A DNA stretch of 64,000 nt from Xestospongia bergquistia (Eukaryota; Porifera; Demospongiae; Haplosclerida; Petrosiidae). Shown in pieces: positions 13,012 to 25,440 of the stretch. Below the pieces are notes generated by a model. It worked only from the letters and a program-made list of their open reading frames with translations. It had not been told where the DNA came from and made no database searches. The position numbers were made by a program, and so were the translations under genes. The stretch is from assembly GCA_963965975.1 (NCBI GenBank), contig OZ014413.1, positions 5,590,001 to 5,654,000 on the forward strand, given 5' to 3'. Position 1 is the first letter of the stretch, and every line of letters starts with the position of its first letter.

Positions 13012-13236
13012 TTACTCAGCATCATTATTTCTAAGAGAATGTATAATAAAAATCTTCCTGTTATGAGGTTTGATTCCTCTAAATAGAATGCAATATTTTA
13101 TTCCAATGACTGTATGAGATCTATGTTTAGCAGATACTGTGATCAGTATAGAACCACAAGATGGAGGATCTTCAAAACTGAACATGTCCACATCACTCTT
13201 GTATAGCTGTACATAATCATCCAAATATGTGTACAA
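13012..13236 (-). pseudogene. open segment of the ZU5-like family, uncertain
   Basis: The open stretch contains YTYLDDYVQLYKSDVD, FEDPPSCGSILITVSA and HTVIGIKYCILFRG and stops at 13012. It directly follows (3' on the minus strand) the stop of the ZU5-like remnant at 13283. It may be the tail of that gene before a stop arose, or a separate broken exon. No family is recognised. Confidence 0.25.
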
Positions 13237-13282
13237 ATTAGTAGTATAGTCCTACCACTGATTCTTGATGAGAGTCAATAAT

Positions 13283-14580
13283 TCATCCATTAAAAGGACG
13301 CTCTTGTTCTTCGTTAAGTGCTAGCTCGATGTAACCATCATCTTCAAATGTAAAGGACAAGTGGACATCCTTTTCAACATTAGGTGGAAGAGACTTCTTT
13401 ATAAACTGTATGTGTATTGTTAAAAGATTAAAAGGACAATGTCAATGTTTTGCTACTCATTTCATGTATAGCATTGAGATGTTTAGCAACCAAAAATCGC
13501 ATTAACCATTCCCTACCTTGACATTTTACTTCATATACTACCTGACCTGCATACTTGTTATCAGCAGAAGGTTGTGACTCATCTACAGAAGAATATGCAT
13601 TACAATAGCTACAACGCTAATCTACATTTAATTTTGACTTGTTCATTAGGTAAAACTGATGAGATAGAAGGTTGTGGAGACTCTTCTAAACTATGTTTAA
13701 CAGATTTTTCTAAAGTGACAGAAGCATCTACAAATGGTAACAGTAGTTCATCATCAGAAGATGATCCACTGCTTGTTGGATATCCCAGCAATCTCTTGAT
13801 ATATTTGACAATTGCCCATAAGGAGAACTGAGAAAGACAAATGCTGCCATATTGATCACCAGGGTGGAACTCTCCTCCTTCTTTGAGCTGGAACTGAAAG
13901 GGAGTCCAACATTAACAGAAGCTGTAGCAAAGCTCAGATAAATGGTATGATCTTCAGTAACTATATCTGCACAGTGTTGAATTTCTAATTTGACAGGTTT
14001 GAGTAGTGGCTTGGAGACAGATAAGGCATAGACAGCACTAATTAGTTCAGTTCCTTCAGGTATTGAAACTGTCCACCAACTAGTGCTGTCATAGCTACTT
14101 CAATTGTGTCTGTTGAAGATAAAGTGTCTTGAGCAACAGTAATTCTCAACCCATATTGTTCCCAGTTGAGGAATTGGGAAGAGTCACCTTGAATTATGAA
14201 CATCTTTTCACCAGCAATACACACACCTTTAAGAGAATCTACAAGATAAAAATATAAATGAAATGTATTATGGTGTTAGTACCATTTGATGGAATAATGT
14301 AGTTAAATTGGACAGAAACATCCTTTTTATCCACTCCTAGCTCCATCGATTTTGTCGCACCTTCTTTTGCAACTTCTGCCAAAAATAGATGTCATATAAA
14401 AGACAAAACATAGGTTGTAATAATACAATAGTAAATAAAATGGCACATACTTTCACTACTGATAATCTCTTCTTTTTCATCCAATTGGGTTTTCAATGAT
14501 AACACTCTTTTCTTCAGTGTCTCTATCTCTTTTTCTCTGTCTTCAATCAACCCTTTTATCTTATTGTCTCTCATCATCAT
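13283..14580 (-). pseudogene. coiled-coil + ZU5-like protein, frame-broken
   Basis: Exon 14451-14580 encodes a charged helix (KIKGLIEDREKEIETLKKR, then TQLDEKEEII). Exon 14283-14375 (phase 1 to 1) gives KSMELGVDKKDVSVQFNYI. The exon from about 14239 has GEKMFIIQGDSSQF, ITVAQDTLSS, VAMTALVGGQFQ and, one frame away, PEGTELISAVYALSVSKPLL, KPVKLEIQHCADIV and YLSFATASV. After another single-base shift it reads PGDQYGSICLSQFSLWAIV, then a Ser/Asp linker. Exons near 13410-13578 give GQVVYEVKCQGREWLMRFL and FTFEDDGYIELALNEE, ending with FNG and a TGA. The middle is the ZU5-like fold pattern (GTELISAVYALSVS, KPVKLEIQH). Two one-base losses break the ZU5 region, so this copy is either a pseudogene or carries assembly errors. 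The coiled coil and ZU5 in series suggest a cytosolic scaffold; function is unknown. Confidence 0.5.
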
Positions 14581-16900
14581 CTTTTTAAGTATTAGCTGTG
14601 ATGTCTCTACAATAATTAATGTGTATCTACCTTTTTAAAAATAGACTGAAATTAATCTATATGGTTGTTCTACATCAATCTTGTAAAATGGATACAAATC
14701 AATAAGACAACAGTAATCACAACAGCATTATTTATGGCTACAATTAACCATAATATTATTATTATCCACATTACAAAACAGAACTAACAACTTTTATTAT
14801 TTAAAATGGCATATTCACAACAAAATGGGTAGCTAATTAGCTATAGACTATTCACATGCTACACTCAATATTAATGAGACTATTTAGCTCTACACTTCCA
14901 CATGACTAATAACCCAATTGATATTATGTGAGCATAATGCTGTTGCTATTGGTGATGTTATTGCAATATATCCTATTCTACTAGAGACTAAAACTAGTTA
15001 ATTTTCAGTTATTATTGCTATCTTGCTTTAGAATAAAATGAACAAAATTTTGATAGATTCTGACAAGTTTTCAAAGAAATGCTAAGTGTTCTATATGTTA
15101 AAAGACCACTGAGCCTGAGATATAAAAACACAATAGACTTATATATCATATTTGTAACAACTTCATAATAGTAGTCTTATGATAGCAGCAGTTATCATCA
15201 GATATATTATACATTCCACTAAAACTATCAGAAAGAGAGTCAAGGCAAATCAACTTCAGAAAGAAACACCTTAACAAAATTACAAATAATCAAATTTATA
15301 GATGATTGCACACGACAATTTTATTGCAGGAATTAACTATTCCATCTTGCCTTCACTTTTCAAAGATGTTTGTGACTTTTCAAGCTTTGCATTTGTTTGG
15401 CAGTCTTTTAGCTAGAACTTATCTCTAATACTGAACTTTTGCCATAATATATATAGTAAACTTGGTTGCATTACACAGTGTTGTTACGAAGCTAGAGCTG
15501 TTCAAAGTTATTGATGACCAAGTCTCTAAAACGTGAAAGTTAATGAACAAGTGATAATAATAATAATTATAATTATTATCATAATTGTTATTCCTCAAAT
15601 GAGCATGGGCATGAAGATGACATCACAAACAGGTGCCATAAATTGTGAAAAAAAACATTTTTAGGAAAATTCTCAGGTTGAAAATGTAAACAATTGCATA
15701 ATATACACACAGTTACATTTTTGGAGCAATATACTTTGCTGTAAACACACACACACAAGGCAAGTAGTATAAAAATAAGAGTTCCACATCAAACAGCCTT
15801 TTTTAATTGATTTCACAAAATGTACACAATTACATTCTATTATGACTTTAAAAAATATTTTCGGCATAAAACTATGTGACAACTTATCTCTTCATCCCAA
15901 CCTACTTTACTAACAAACAAGCTATGATCAATTACAGCAGTGATATCCACAAAGTGTTGATCACTTTTTGAGCTTCTCTCAATAATTAACTATATCAATT
16001 GGGATAATTTACATCTAATTTATATAACTGATAGCAAGTTACAACAGATGTGATATAATGTGTAGGCATGTGACATTACCTTAGAAACATGGGCACATTT
16101 AATTTATAGCTTATTTTCAGAAGTTTATTTTTAGATAACTAGACTACCATACTCTAGATCTAGACTATATTATAAGAATCAGTGACACAAAGTACCTTGA
16201 TACTTTTACTTAAGATCAATTCTTAGTACGATAAATCTGGCAAATTGTATTGAAATTTACATTCATTTTAATAACATTAATTTTATTTTTTGTGTGGTTA
16301 TGTATATTATAATTTTTGTTTGTCAGTTCATAGGTTATCATTATAAACGTCCATGAAAATTTATTGATATGGCAGAAACATTTCCAGATTCACAGCATTT
16401 ATTTTCTTTCCGTAAGATACTTTTTGTAGATAATATGTATAACATCATTAAAAAAATATACTTTTTTATTAAATCTTACATTTTTAGTTAATAACTTAAG
16501 ACTTTGATTTTAATTTTATTAAATTCAGTCACCAACTTTCTACTCTATTTTTTTAGTCTACTGTGGTTTTATATATAACAATGAAACCTATGGGCTGAGT
16601 TATGAAAACAAATTGTACAAATTTACATTTACATGTTATAGACTAAGTTACTGATATATGTTTAAAAATGAAAGTATAGAAAACCCCTGTGTATTATGAC
16701 TTAAATTTCAGGATGAAGTCTCACATCTCCAATTAAAGCAAGTCCATAAATAGCATAATCACTTCAAAAACAAAGTTTATACAATGTTTTAGAGTTTGAT
16801 AGTATAGAACATATTGAACAAATGTACAGTAAACCTATGAGTAATTAAATTTCACTTTTACATAACCTATAAATTTCTAAATCTTACTTTGACAAGGGAT
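14581..16900. other. no gene seen; AT-rich
   Basis: Long AT-rich stretch with many stops on both strands, a few (ACAC)n and TAATAAT runs (15560-15590, 15745-15756). No domain, paralogous block or splice-framed exon was recognised. Confidence 0.5.
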
Positions 16901-16989
16901 ATCTTGTGCTTCATGATCTAAAGAACTTAGCTTCGAAGTATCATTTACTCTGTCATCTGGTTCTTCTAGGGGTTAGTTTGACTTCTGAT

Positions 16990-17278
16990 GGTCATCTATT
17001 ACCTCTTAGTTCTTGATGGTCATCTATTACCTCCTCGAACTTTTGACTTAACTGAGGATCATCACTTTTAATTTGATCATCCAATTGTACTACCTGACAC
17101 TGTAGAACTAAACAGATTATCTGATATAACAGAATATCTGGTAATTGTTTACCTTTCATGTTCTCCATCAACTGATCAAACTTTTCTTCTCTCTCCATTA
17201 ACTGTAAACTTAGTGATTTTATCTTTGGTTGCAGTATCTCATTCTCTTTTTGTTTCTTTTTTAATATTTCATCAGTAG
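16990..17278 (-). CDS. coiled-coil exons of the sponge ZU5-type family
   Basis: Exon 17153-17278 (phase 1 to 1; TATAG acceptor, GGTAAA donor) encodes TDEILKKKQKENEILQPK, SLSLQLMEREEKFDQLMENM, a clear heptad-rich coiled coil. The next exon (about 17099 down to 16990) reads VVQLDDQIKSDDPQLSQKF, then EEVIDDHQELRGNR and a stop. An odd direct repeat of GAGGTAATAGATGACCATCA lies at its end, giving two alternative GT donors. The exon-to-exon phase did not match cleanly, so the join is not certain. Modules X at 5.9 and 10.0 kb are decayed copies of this part. It may belong to the gene starting at 19502 or be a separate fragment. Confidence 0.4.
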
Positions 17279-18001
17279 CTATACAACATAACCATATATG
17301 GTATGTTTCCACAGTTGAATTCAAATTATTAATTTTATAATTCGTGAGAACGCAAATGAAATATGGCAATAGTTGTAACAATTATATTACTACATGTATG
17401 TAGTTTTGGTCTCTTACATTAACTGCTTATAACAGTTAATAAGATATAACTGATCAGTAATAATGACAACAATTTACTGTTGTATAATATTTTATCTTTA
17501 TAGAATGAAACCACGAGTTCATCTTCAACATCACAATTATATAAAGCCTTTGCACATCTATGAACAAATAAGATTTCCGTATCATCACTTGACTTATTAA
17601 ATCACAAGTAAGGAACTCCCAAAATAGGACAAAATTACATTCAATGGCTCTAGAATTTAATCTTTAATCTTATGATTTGGAGAGTACACATGCGCATAAA
17701 GTTTTCTTTGATGATAGATGCATGCTCACTGTCTAAATTTTGATACATTTCAACTAGACATGTTGGGTAAAGGCTCATTAGTAGCTGAGTAGGTACATAC
17801 AAAGATATATACAACAATGAAAAGTACTAAAGTGTAGAGATCTCATTAAAGTCACAACAGCAGAAGCTAACAAATTTCAATGAATGTTAGTTTGACCTGC
17901 TGTTACTAACAGCATGCCCAAAATATTAAAAAAGTCAACTGTCCTTGTCTCAATAATGACAAGCTGATGAACAGTGTCACTAAAGTACCAGCATATCTTA
18001 C
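17279..18001. other. no gene seen
   Basis: AT-rich spacer, presumably intron if the 17.2 kb coiled coil and the 18-19.5 kb exons belong together. No exon-like piece found. Confidence 0.35.
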
Positions 18002-18094
18002 CGTGAAAGAACAGGTTTGCTCTTGAGGTGGAGGTGAACATTCAGTAGGTCCTGGACAATCAGATAAGTACTGGGATGTTTGACTACAGATTGG
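18002..18094 (-). CDS. candidate 31-codon cysteine/proline exon
   Basis: A segment bounded by a TATAG acceptor and a GTAAGA donor, exactly 93 nt. In phase 0 it reads ICSQTSQYLSDCPGPTECS, then PPPQEQTCSFT. Another frame is also open (ending LKSKPVLS), so the true phase is unsettled. It lies downstream of the proline-rich exons on the same strand but does not join to exon 18615-18680 in the cysteine frame. Family unknown. Confidence 0.3.
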
Positions 18095-18614
18095 CTATAA
18101 AAGGATTACAATGAAATTATTATACAGTGTCACAACATATACAAGTACCAACAAAACTTGGCTTTGCACTTAAAAGCAACACATTTTAAGTGGCTAATTT
18201 AACTTCAATTCTTGTATGTACACAATGTATAATACTATGACCTCAATCAATAAAACAAGCTGTATAGTACAAACATGTAATAACCATAATAATGAGGGTA
18301 CTACCAGTACCATCCCAAAATTATCATCATAGTTATGTACAGTATGCAGTATGTATTAAAGTACTGTTTCAAGTGACAACTAGGCTGATCAAAGACACTC
18401 GACTGTAGCTACAGAAAGTCATTTTTAATTATCCATGTTGTACCAGCTGGAAAACAACAATGCAGTCATAATTATATATATGTATATGACCACACTTATG
18501 TGCACAGTTCTGTATTAGTTTTTGTACAGCACACTTGTCCCAATAAGGCATATAGCCATGTTGATGCCTTTGATAAATACGCACATAATACTATAAGATA
18601 TCTTAAAGACTCAC

Positions 18615-18939
18615 GTTGTTTTTGGGTAACCGGTGGCCTTGATGTTTGTTTCCCTTCTAAGTGATCAAAATCTCCTGATTCTAAATAAAAATAACAACTG
18701 TATATACATGTACATATATTTGTAGGATATTCATGGTACAATCAAACTAATACTGTACAACACACAAGATATCACAATTGATGGAATAACTCTGTAACAG
18801 CCATCAACATGGCTCTTATCATACCGTAGAAACTGTATCTACTTTTTGCCTCACAGTTGTTGATTAACTGAAACTCTGTTTACAATAACTGTAATAAATG
18901 CAATGTAAGCTCATTGACAATACACAGGCAAATATCTGT

Positions 18940-18970
<31 letters not shown>

Positions 18971-19502
18971 TGTGACAATACTTGAACTGACTTATCAAGC
19001 ACAGGTCTTCTTTCCTCTTGAGAGCTGTGGCATGAGAGGTTGCTCCCAAAGCAACTGGTTGCCTCTGTGTAACAGGAGGAGGAGGAATATCCTTGTTGCT
19101 TACCAGTGGGGATACTGCAGCACTGAAAAAAATGGAATGTAATTTTGACATGAGATCATAACAACATTTAGTACAAGTAATTAGGACCTTCAACTAATAT
19201 GTAGTTCCAGGAAATTCATAAAACATATTCAACATACTCTTAAAAACTTGAAATCCATTATAGATAATGTTAAATCCAAAGTTACAAAAGTTAAAAGTAA
19301 ATCTTGTGGAAGTACATACATGTTATTTCTTAGCTTACTTATGAGATGTAGTAGTGGATTGTGTCTTTTGCTCATGAACCGTTTTCATAAATTCAGCTCC
19401 AGACACTCTCTTAGTAGGAGCTGGAGCAGCAGGAGGAGGATGACGCCTGCTAGAAGGAATTCGAACTGGTTCTGAGTGATTAAACACGTTTGAGTAAGAC
19501 AT
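18615..19502 (-). CDS. N-terminal exons of a proline-rich protein
   Basis: Exon 1 (19339-19502) starts with ATG and encodes MSYSNVFNHSEPVRIPSS, a PPPAAPAP stretch and VSGAEFMKTVHEQ, ending in phase 2 at a GTAAGC donor. Exon 2 (18992-19122) joins in frame: NAAVSPLVSNKDIPPPP, VTQRQPVALGA. Exon 3 (18615-18680) joins in phase 1: SGDFDHLEGKQ, SRPPVTQKQ. Two PPVTQ(R/K)Q repeats suggest a ligand motif, perhaps for SH3 or WW partners. No signal peptide or membrane segment, so probably cytosolic. Phases of all three exons agree, which supports a real gene. The 3' part is uncertain; coiled-coil exons at 17.2 kb are candidates. Confidence 0.5.
18941..18966. repeat. (TA)n microsatellite
   Basis: Perfect TA alternation just 3' of exon 2 of the proline-rich gene, in its intron. 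Confidence 0.9.
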
Positions 19503-20774
19503 GATGTTCTTTGGTGTAGGAAAAGATCAACTTGTTTGAGCACTAGGAAATATCTAAGAAAATTTAAGTAGAAATACTATCAATAGACAAATGTGAGGGA
19601 CATATCCAAAAAAATCTGACTCCAACACATATTATCAACTAACATGTTTGCAAAAATTAGAGTCAGATATAAAATATCATAAACAAGATCAGAGAAGAAA
19701 TATAGTACAAACATTCCTATTTCAGTAGTATCCACAAAATCAGGGAGATATCGTTTAATTAATCATAGCGATTATCACAACAAGATAAGAACATGGATAT
19801 TACAGTGACATATACATATGTAAGTATTATTTGCATAACTCAAGTATATAATTTATGTAGACTCAAAAGAACATATATGCTAATAACTTTCACTAGAAAA
19901 TCACACATCTGTGTTTTCTAAGGATTGACTGATTACATTCAATTTGTTCAAAATGTTCTTTATAAATATTGTCAAGTACAACAGACTACTTCATAAACTC
20001 ACCTCATCTATATTTAGAATCAAGTATTCCACAGTGATGTTTTGATAGTGAACATCAACAATACTTGCTACAGTTTACAAACTCCCAGATTACTGGCTTT
20101 CATTAAATTTTTACCTGCCATATCAGCTACACTACAAGGAAGCCAAAAGGTAAACCTGATTTCATAACATACATGTAGCAACTAATTAAATTAAGCAGCA
20201 AAATCATATATTGTTGTAAATAATAAGAATTCCAGTTCAACTCCAATTCTTTTAAGCATACTTGGAATGAAATTGTGAAAACAAGGATATATGATTAATT
20301 GATAGAAGGGAATTAGAAGCAAACTTACTAAAGTAAATAATGAATTTTTAAGTATAAAGTAAAGCCATATATTTATATGATTTATAGTAACTAATGAACT
20401 TAACCTCATCAGCACAAATAAATTGTCAATTTAATGACCAGTAACACAAATAAATAATCAATCACAGTCTACCTTGACATTCCCTATCTTCTCTTTTGAG
20501 AAGGATCTACCAAATATTTGCTTATACCTAAGTTTAACCTGGAAGGTAGTTCCTTTTGATTCTGGATATATTTGTTTTTGTATCATAGTTGATTACTTTA
20601 GCAATCAATTTGACATGATAGACAAATGTGACCGATAGTATCTGTAGCGTATTGGGAGTGGGTTCAAAATGTCTTTTAGGACCTCCACTCTCAGTCACCT
20701 TCTCAGCTTTACTCAACAACAGAGATAAACATTCATGAAGACAGCTCTCTCAATCCAAGTTTAATCATTCCATT
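19503..20774. other. intergenic; one unexplained open stretch
   Basis: It holds the 5' flank of the gene starting at 19502 and AT-rich sequence. A minus-strand open stretch at 20534-20719 (GGPKRHFEPTPNTLQILSV, then VYHVKLIAKVINYD) has a residue mix that looks coding, but I recognise no domain, start or splice site. It adjoins the copia fossil and might be host or element sequence. Confidence 0.3.
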
Positions 20775-21062
20775 GAGGTAACAAAGAATTCATTTTACTG
20801 CTGTCAAGTGAGCTTCAGTAGGACAGGAGTTGAGCTTTGACACAGCTCCCACTGCCTGTGCAATGTCAGGTCTAGTTGCAATAGCTACATAAAGCAGACT
20901 ACCTACCATCAATTGATAACATATTGGATCAACCAACTTACTGACTCCATTGTTCTTAACTAGATTGACAATAGTATCAGCTGGAGTTGTGGATAGTTTT
21001 GCTTGAGATAGTCCATATCTTTCTAACAATGAGTGAATATACTGCCTTTGGTGCATCCAAAT
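20775..21062 (-). mobile_element. Ty1/copia retrotransposon fossil (fragment)
   Basis: A short, broken remnant of a copia-type LTR retrotransposon: only the end of the reverse transcriptase region is present, recognised by motifs such as GSLLYVAIATRPDIA. No LTRs, integrase or gag part is visible around it. It abuts the degenerate SRCR block precisely where an SRCR exon begins. It appears old and incapable of function. Confidence 0.8.
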
Positions 21063-24000
21063 CAGCTAAATGAAAAGATTATCATATATAGTCAATACAC
21101 TTGTTTAACATTCTTATAACATTGACCAAATACAATGATATAATTGCTTACAAATTAATCCAGAACAAGTAGTATTTGAATTAGAAGGATTTGAATATGA
21201 ACTGCTGTAAACTAAAGAATACAGTAATGATAATGAGTGAACCTAAGTAATTAGATCAATTAAAAAATTGTGAAAATTGCTTGGTATAAAAACTTACTAC
21301 ATGTGACAGTAACATCCTCATAGTGGATACAACTAGTTATTGAAGTTGATGGACAGGAATTTCTAGTACCATTATATGTGTCAGATGAAGAACTAGACAT
21401 ATCTGTATTCCAAATTGGTTGACTGTAATTAATTGGTCTGAAATTATACAAATATTGAAACACTTATGTGGCAATTAATAAAATTACTCACAAATAATTG
21501 AGGTGATTGTATTTATAGTAACTGTTATATCCCAGTTGTTTACAAACAGTCTGAGCATCACTAGAATCAATTCCATTATCACATATTGTTCCCCAATCTC
21601 CATTACAATAGACCTCTACATGACCATGATTGGAATAACTACCTCCTTGAAGACGTATCATACCAGGGAAAGGATTACTATTCCAGATCTTAGTCATATC
21701 TGTTACAAAATGATAAGTAATAGATAATATTTATACAAGCACAGCATGACACAGTAGCATCATAATAATCAGAACATCCATTATCAATATATGTAGAGAA
21801 TGAACATTGAAATATAGTCAAGTAGCTACTATTGCCACAGTTTATGTTATCCATCTTTATTGGTAGACTGTCAGTGCCATAGCTAGACAGATTAATGAAA
21901 CTAACTATGGTTAAAACTAGTTAAATATAACCTCACTAATCCAGCTCTAGAATAACTAGAGACTCCAGTATATCCCAATTGATGACAGATGACATTAGCT
22001 TCAGTAGAACTGTAGTAGTAGTCACAATACCATAGTAATGGGATGGTGATATATATCCATTACGATATAGAATAATAGCACCATTTTGGTCTGCATCAGG
22101 TACATGATACAAGATAAACTTTTTCTAACAGCCAACTAAAGAAACTCAAGACTCATTTTACTCAATGTATATATAATTATACATGTGTATATATATTAAT
22201 ATTGTCTGTACAAGCAAAGCTAAAACATTTTAAAAATTTCAAGATACTTAAGAAGGTACAATAAAGAAAACTATGTAGCTCATAATATAATTCATGCCAT
22301 ATGTAATATAGTCATAACTATGTTGTGATAACTTACAACTTAATCTTAAACAAGTAGTCTTTGTATTAGAAGATTTGTAGTTAGAAGTGCTGAAAGCTAA
22401 ATGAAACATTTTTATATATTTACATATTTATTGAATTCCATCTGTTAAAACTCAAAAAATATTATACTCTAGTCACTCTAAGAATATAGTATAGACGGTG
22501 TTAAGGAAGCAAATGCTGTGATGAGCTTACAATTGTAAATAAGTAAGCATACGGATATTTAATGCTTGTTATAAATGTATCATACAGTAATTGTGTTCAC
22601 GTGTAAAGAACTCTAATAAAAAATAAAGTCAAGATTGAACAAGCCTTCAAATTATTTATTAAAATTATTATATTTATTTTATTTTAATGAAGTTATAATG
22701 CCTCTTTCTAGCTATAAACAATACAATAATACAAATTAATAGTCATTTAATACGATTACTTACTACATGTGACTGTAACATCATTAGAGTGGGAACAGCT
22801 AGTCACTGGAGTCAATGGACAAGAATTTCTATTATCATAACATTTGTCAAAGGAAGCACTAAGCGTTTGTTGACTAGAATTACTAGGTCTGAAACAATAC
22901 AAATATTGAAACATTTATTTGGCCAGCAATAATATTATATAATATAACATATAATTGAGATGATTATAATTATAGAAACTGTTATATCCCAGTTGTCTAC
23001 AGACAATTTCAGCTTCATTAGAACTAAATCCATCATCACATATTGTTCCCCACTGTCATTACAGTAGACCTCAGCATGTCCTTGATTGGAATAACTTCCT
23101 TCTTGAAGGCCTATCATACCAGGGAAAGGATTACTGTTCCAGAGCCTAATGGTATCTATAACAAAAATTATAATTATTAAGGAATATTTATACACTTAGA
23201 ACAGTACACAGTAGCATCATAAAAATTAGTATTATTACATCTCCTTATCAATGAATGTAGAGAAAAAACACTGCAATATAGTCAAATAGTCACTATTGGT
23301 GCAGTTGAGTTCATCCATTGTTGTAGATAGACTATCAGCGCCATAACTAAAGAGAAAAAATGAAACAATGGTTATAACTAGCTATAACCTCTCTAATCCA
23401 GCTCTAGAGTAACTTGATGCTCCAGTATATCCCAATTGATGACAAATGACATTAGCTTCAGTAGAACTGTAGTAAGAATCATCACAGATATTACTCCATT
23501 CATTATTGTAATAGACCCTCACAATACCATAGTAATAGGATGATGAAGTATACCCATTACGATATAAAGTTATAGCAACATTTTGAGGAACATCATCTAG
23601 ATGAAAATAAATTAACATATTCTAACTACCAACTAAAGAAAGTAATTAAAACATTTTAATCAATACACATATTACTAAGTCTGAATATACTAATGAATAA
23701 TTTATTCAAAAAAAAGCTAAAACAAGTTAATAATTTCAGAATATACATCTGTTATGCCTCAAAAAAGGTACAATAAAGAAAACTATGTAGTTTGTAATAT
23801 AATATAGTCATTACTATGTTGTGGTAACTTACAAATTAATCCTAAACAAGTTGTTTGTGTATTAGAAGATTTGGAGTTTGAATTGATGTAAGGTAAATGA
23901 AACATTTTACAATATACTTACATATTTATTTAATTTCATTTGTTAAAACATAAAAATCATTACATTAATCAGTCTAAAAAAATATTTTAGATGATGCCAA

Positions 24001-24690
24001 GGAAACAAATCCTGTAATGTATATAAATTGATAATAACTATAGATCAAAATTAAGATCTGGTATAAATGCATCAACTGATTGTATTGATCTTCATGGAAC
24101 TTGATAGCTTGTTGATAGCATCACTTACTACATTTTATAATGACATTTTCACTGTGGGAACAGTTAGTCACTGAAGTTAATGGACAGGAATTTCTAGTAC
24201 CATAACATGTGTCAAAGGAAGAACTAGACATGTATCTACTCCAAATGGAATTACCAGATCTATTATAGTGATATAATAACCTGTAATCATTGCAATCATG
24301 CGTAACAGCATTATACATTAATGTCTGAATAATTATTACTTTTTATAATTACAGGCTGAATGGATCATTACTGTAGTAACTGTTATATCCCAGTTGTTTA
24401 CAGATAGTTTGAGCATCAGTAGAAGTAAATCCGTCATCACATATTGTTCCCCACCGTCCATTACAATAGAGCTCAACATGTCCTTCATTAGAATAATTTC
24501 CTCCATGAAGACTGATCATACCAGAGAATGGATTACTGTTCCAGATCCTAGTAGTATCTGTAACAGATATTATAACTGTATGTAAAACATAAACTCACAG
24601 TAGGAGACAGTAGCATCATAAGAGTTAGTATTAGTACCATTTTCTTGGATAATAGCACCATTTTCTTGGATGAGCTAGATAGAGATAGAT
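21063..24690 (-). pseudogene. degenerate SRCR array remnant
   Basis: Thirteen SRCR exon relics in the same order as in the large gene. From the 5' side: partial B (24603-24690), C (24353-24557), D (24128-24268), E, A (23385-23597), B, C (22945-23154), D (22763-22891), E, A (21937-22094), B, C (21487-21699), D (21296-21438), E (21150-21214). That is about two and a half units. Breaks are visible. The 22.9-23.15 kb C exon lacks one base in the GQWGTIC region. The 21.9-22.1 kb A exon lacks about 40 bases including the WGNIC cysteine. The first B exon is replaced by a tandem ATTTTCTTGGAT repeat. There is no signal-peptide exon and no membrane exon. It lies downstream of the large gene's stop and ends at the copia fossil. 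Probably a relic of an older SRCR gene or of a longer array. Confidence 0.8.
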
Positions 24691-24769
24691 CAATATACTC
24701 AAAGTATCAACTAATAGAAATAAACACAAATTTTTTAGCAGACTCAGACCCAGAAGTTCTTGCATGGTA

Positions 24770-25440
24770 ACTTTATAACTCTTAAGTTCGAACTCAAAAT
24801 ATTAGTAAAGCTTGTTGCAGCTATATATGTGTTTAAGGTACGCACAGTATGATGTTTATAATAACAGTTTAAATTGACTTTAAATTGTCATCATCGAGTT
24901 TTTCTCACCTAGTAAAGACTTGCCATAATGTTAGAAAGTGTTGAAATGAAGAGCTGGGAACTAGTAAACAGCCAAATTGTTATTTTTTATTTTATTTTTT
25001 CTTACCTTGCACTAAACATAAATACTACTTATTATTCATTGATTATTCATTATGTAAATACTAAATGGTGGTAAGTACTGCCACAGAATACGGAAAAGGT
25101 AAGTATTAGATACAAATATTATAAAGTATATTAATGCATAAAATGTGTATATATTTATGTTAATTTTGTTTTATTTTGTTTTCTGATAACACTTTGTAAT
25201 ATATTATGCCTTAGGTACGTGTAGAATGAGCCAGACATATTTAAGTCCCAGGGTATTATCTTGATATTGTACTTGCTATCCTATTGTTGTATTTTATGTA
25301 TATTATGGCTTGACATGATAGTAACACCTCTGAAATTGCGTATTTGGAAAAGTTTAATGCTTACTTTATGGTAAGCTCAAAAATATTAAAGACAGTTTGA
25401 AGTTTTAAAGTTAGTTATAGTGCATTAACATCCTGTCTAG
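24770..25440. repeat. duplicated SRCR flank, copy 1
   Basis: Paralogous to 58509-58676 plus 59483-60340. Landmarks in both are GACTTGCC followed by ATGTTAGAAAGTGTTGA, AAAGGTAAGTATTAGATA and AGTTAGTTATAGTGCAT. The copy here has no hAT insert and is more diverged. The first part also matches 56640-56745, upstream of the large gene. Confidence 0.7.
25205..25400 (-). mobile_element. MULE transposase relic, copy 1
   Basis: Minus-strand sequence homologous to the better-preserved piece at 60042-60300, but full of stops. It shares words such as CTTAAATATGTCTGGCT and AATATCAAGAT. A plain DNA-transposon remnant carried along in the duplicated flank. Confidence 0.5.
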
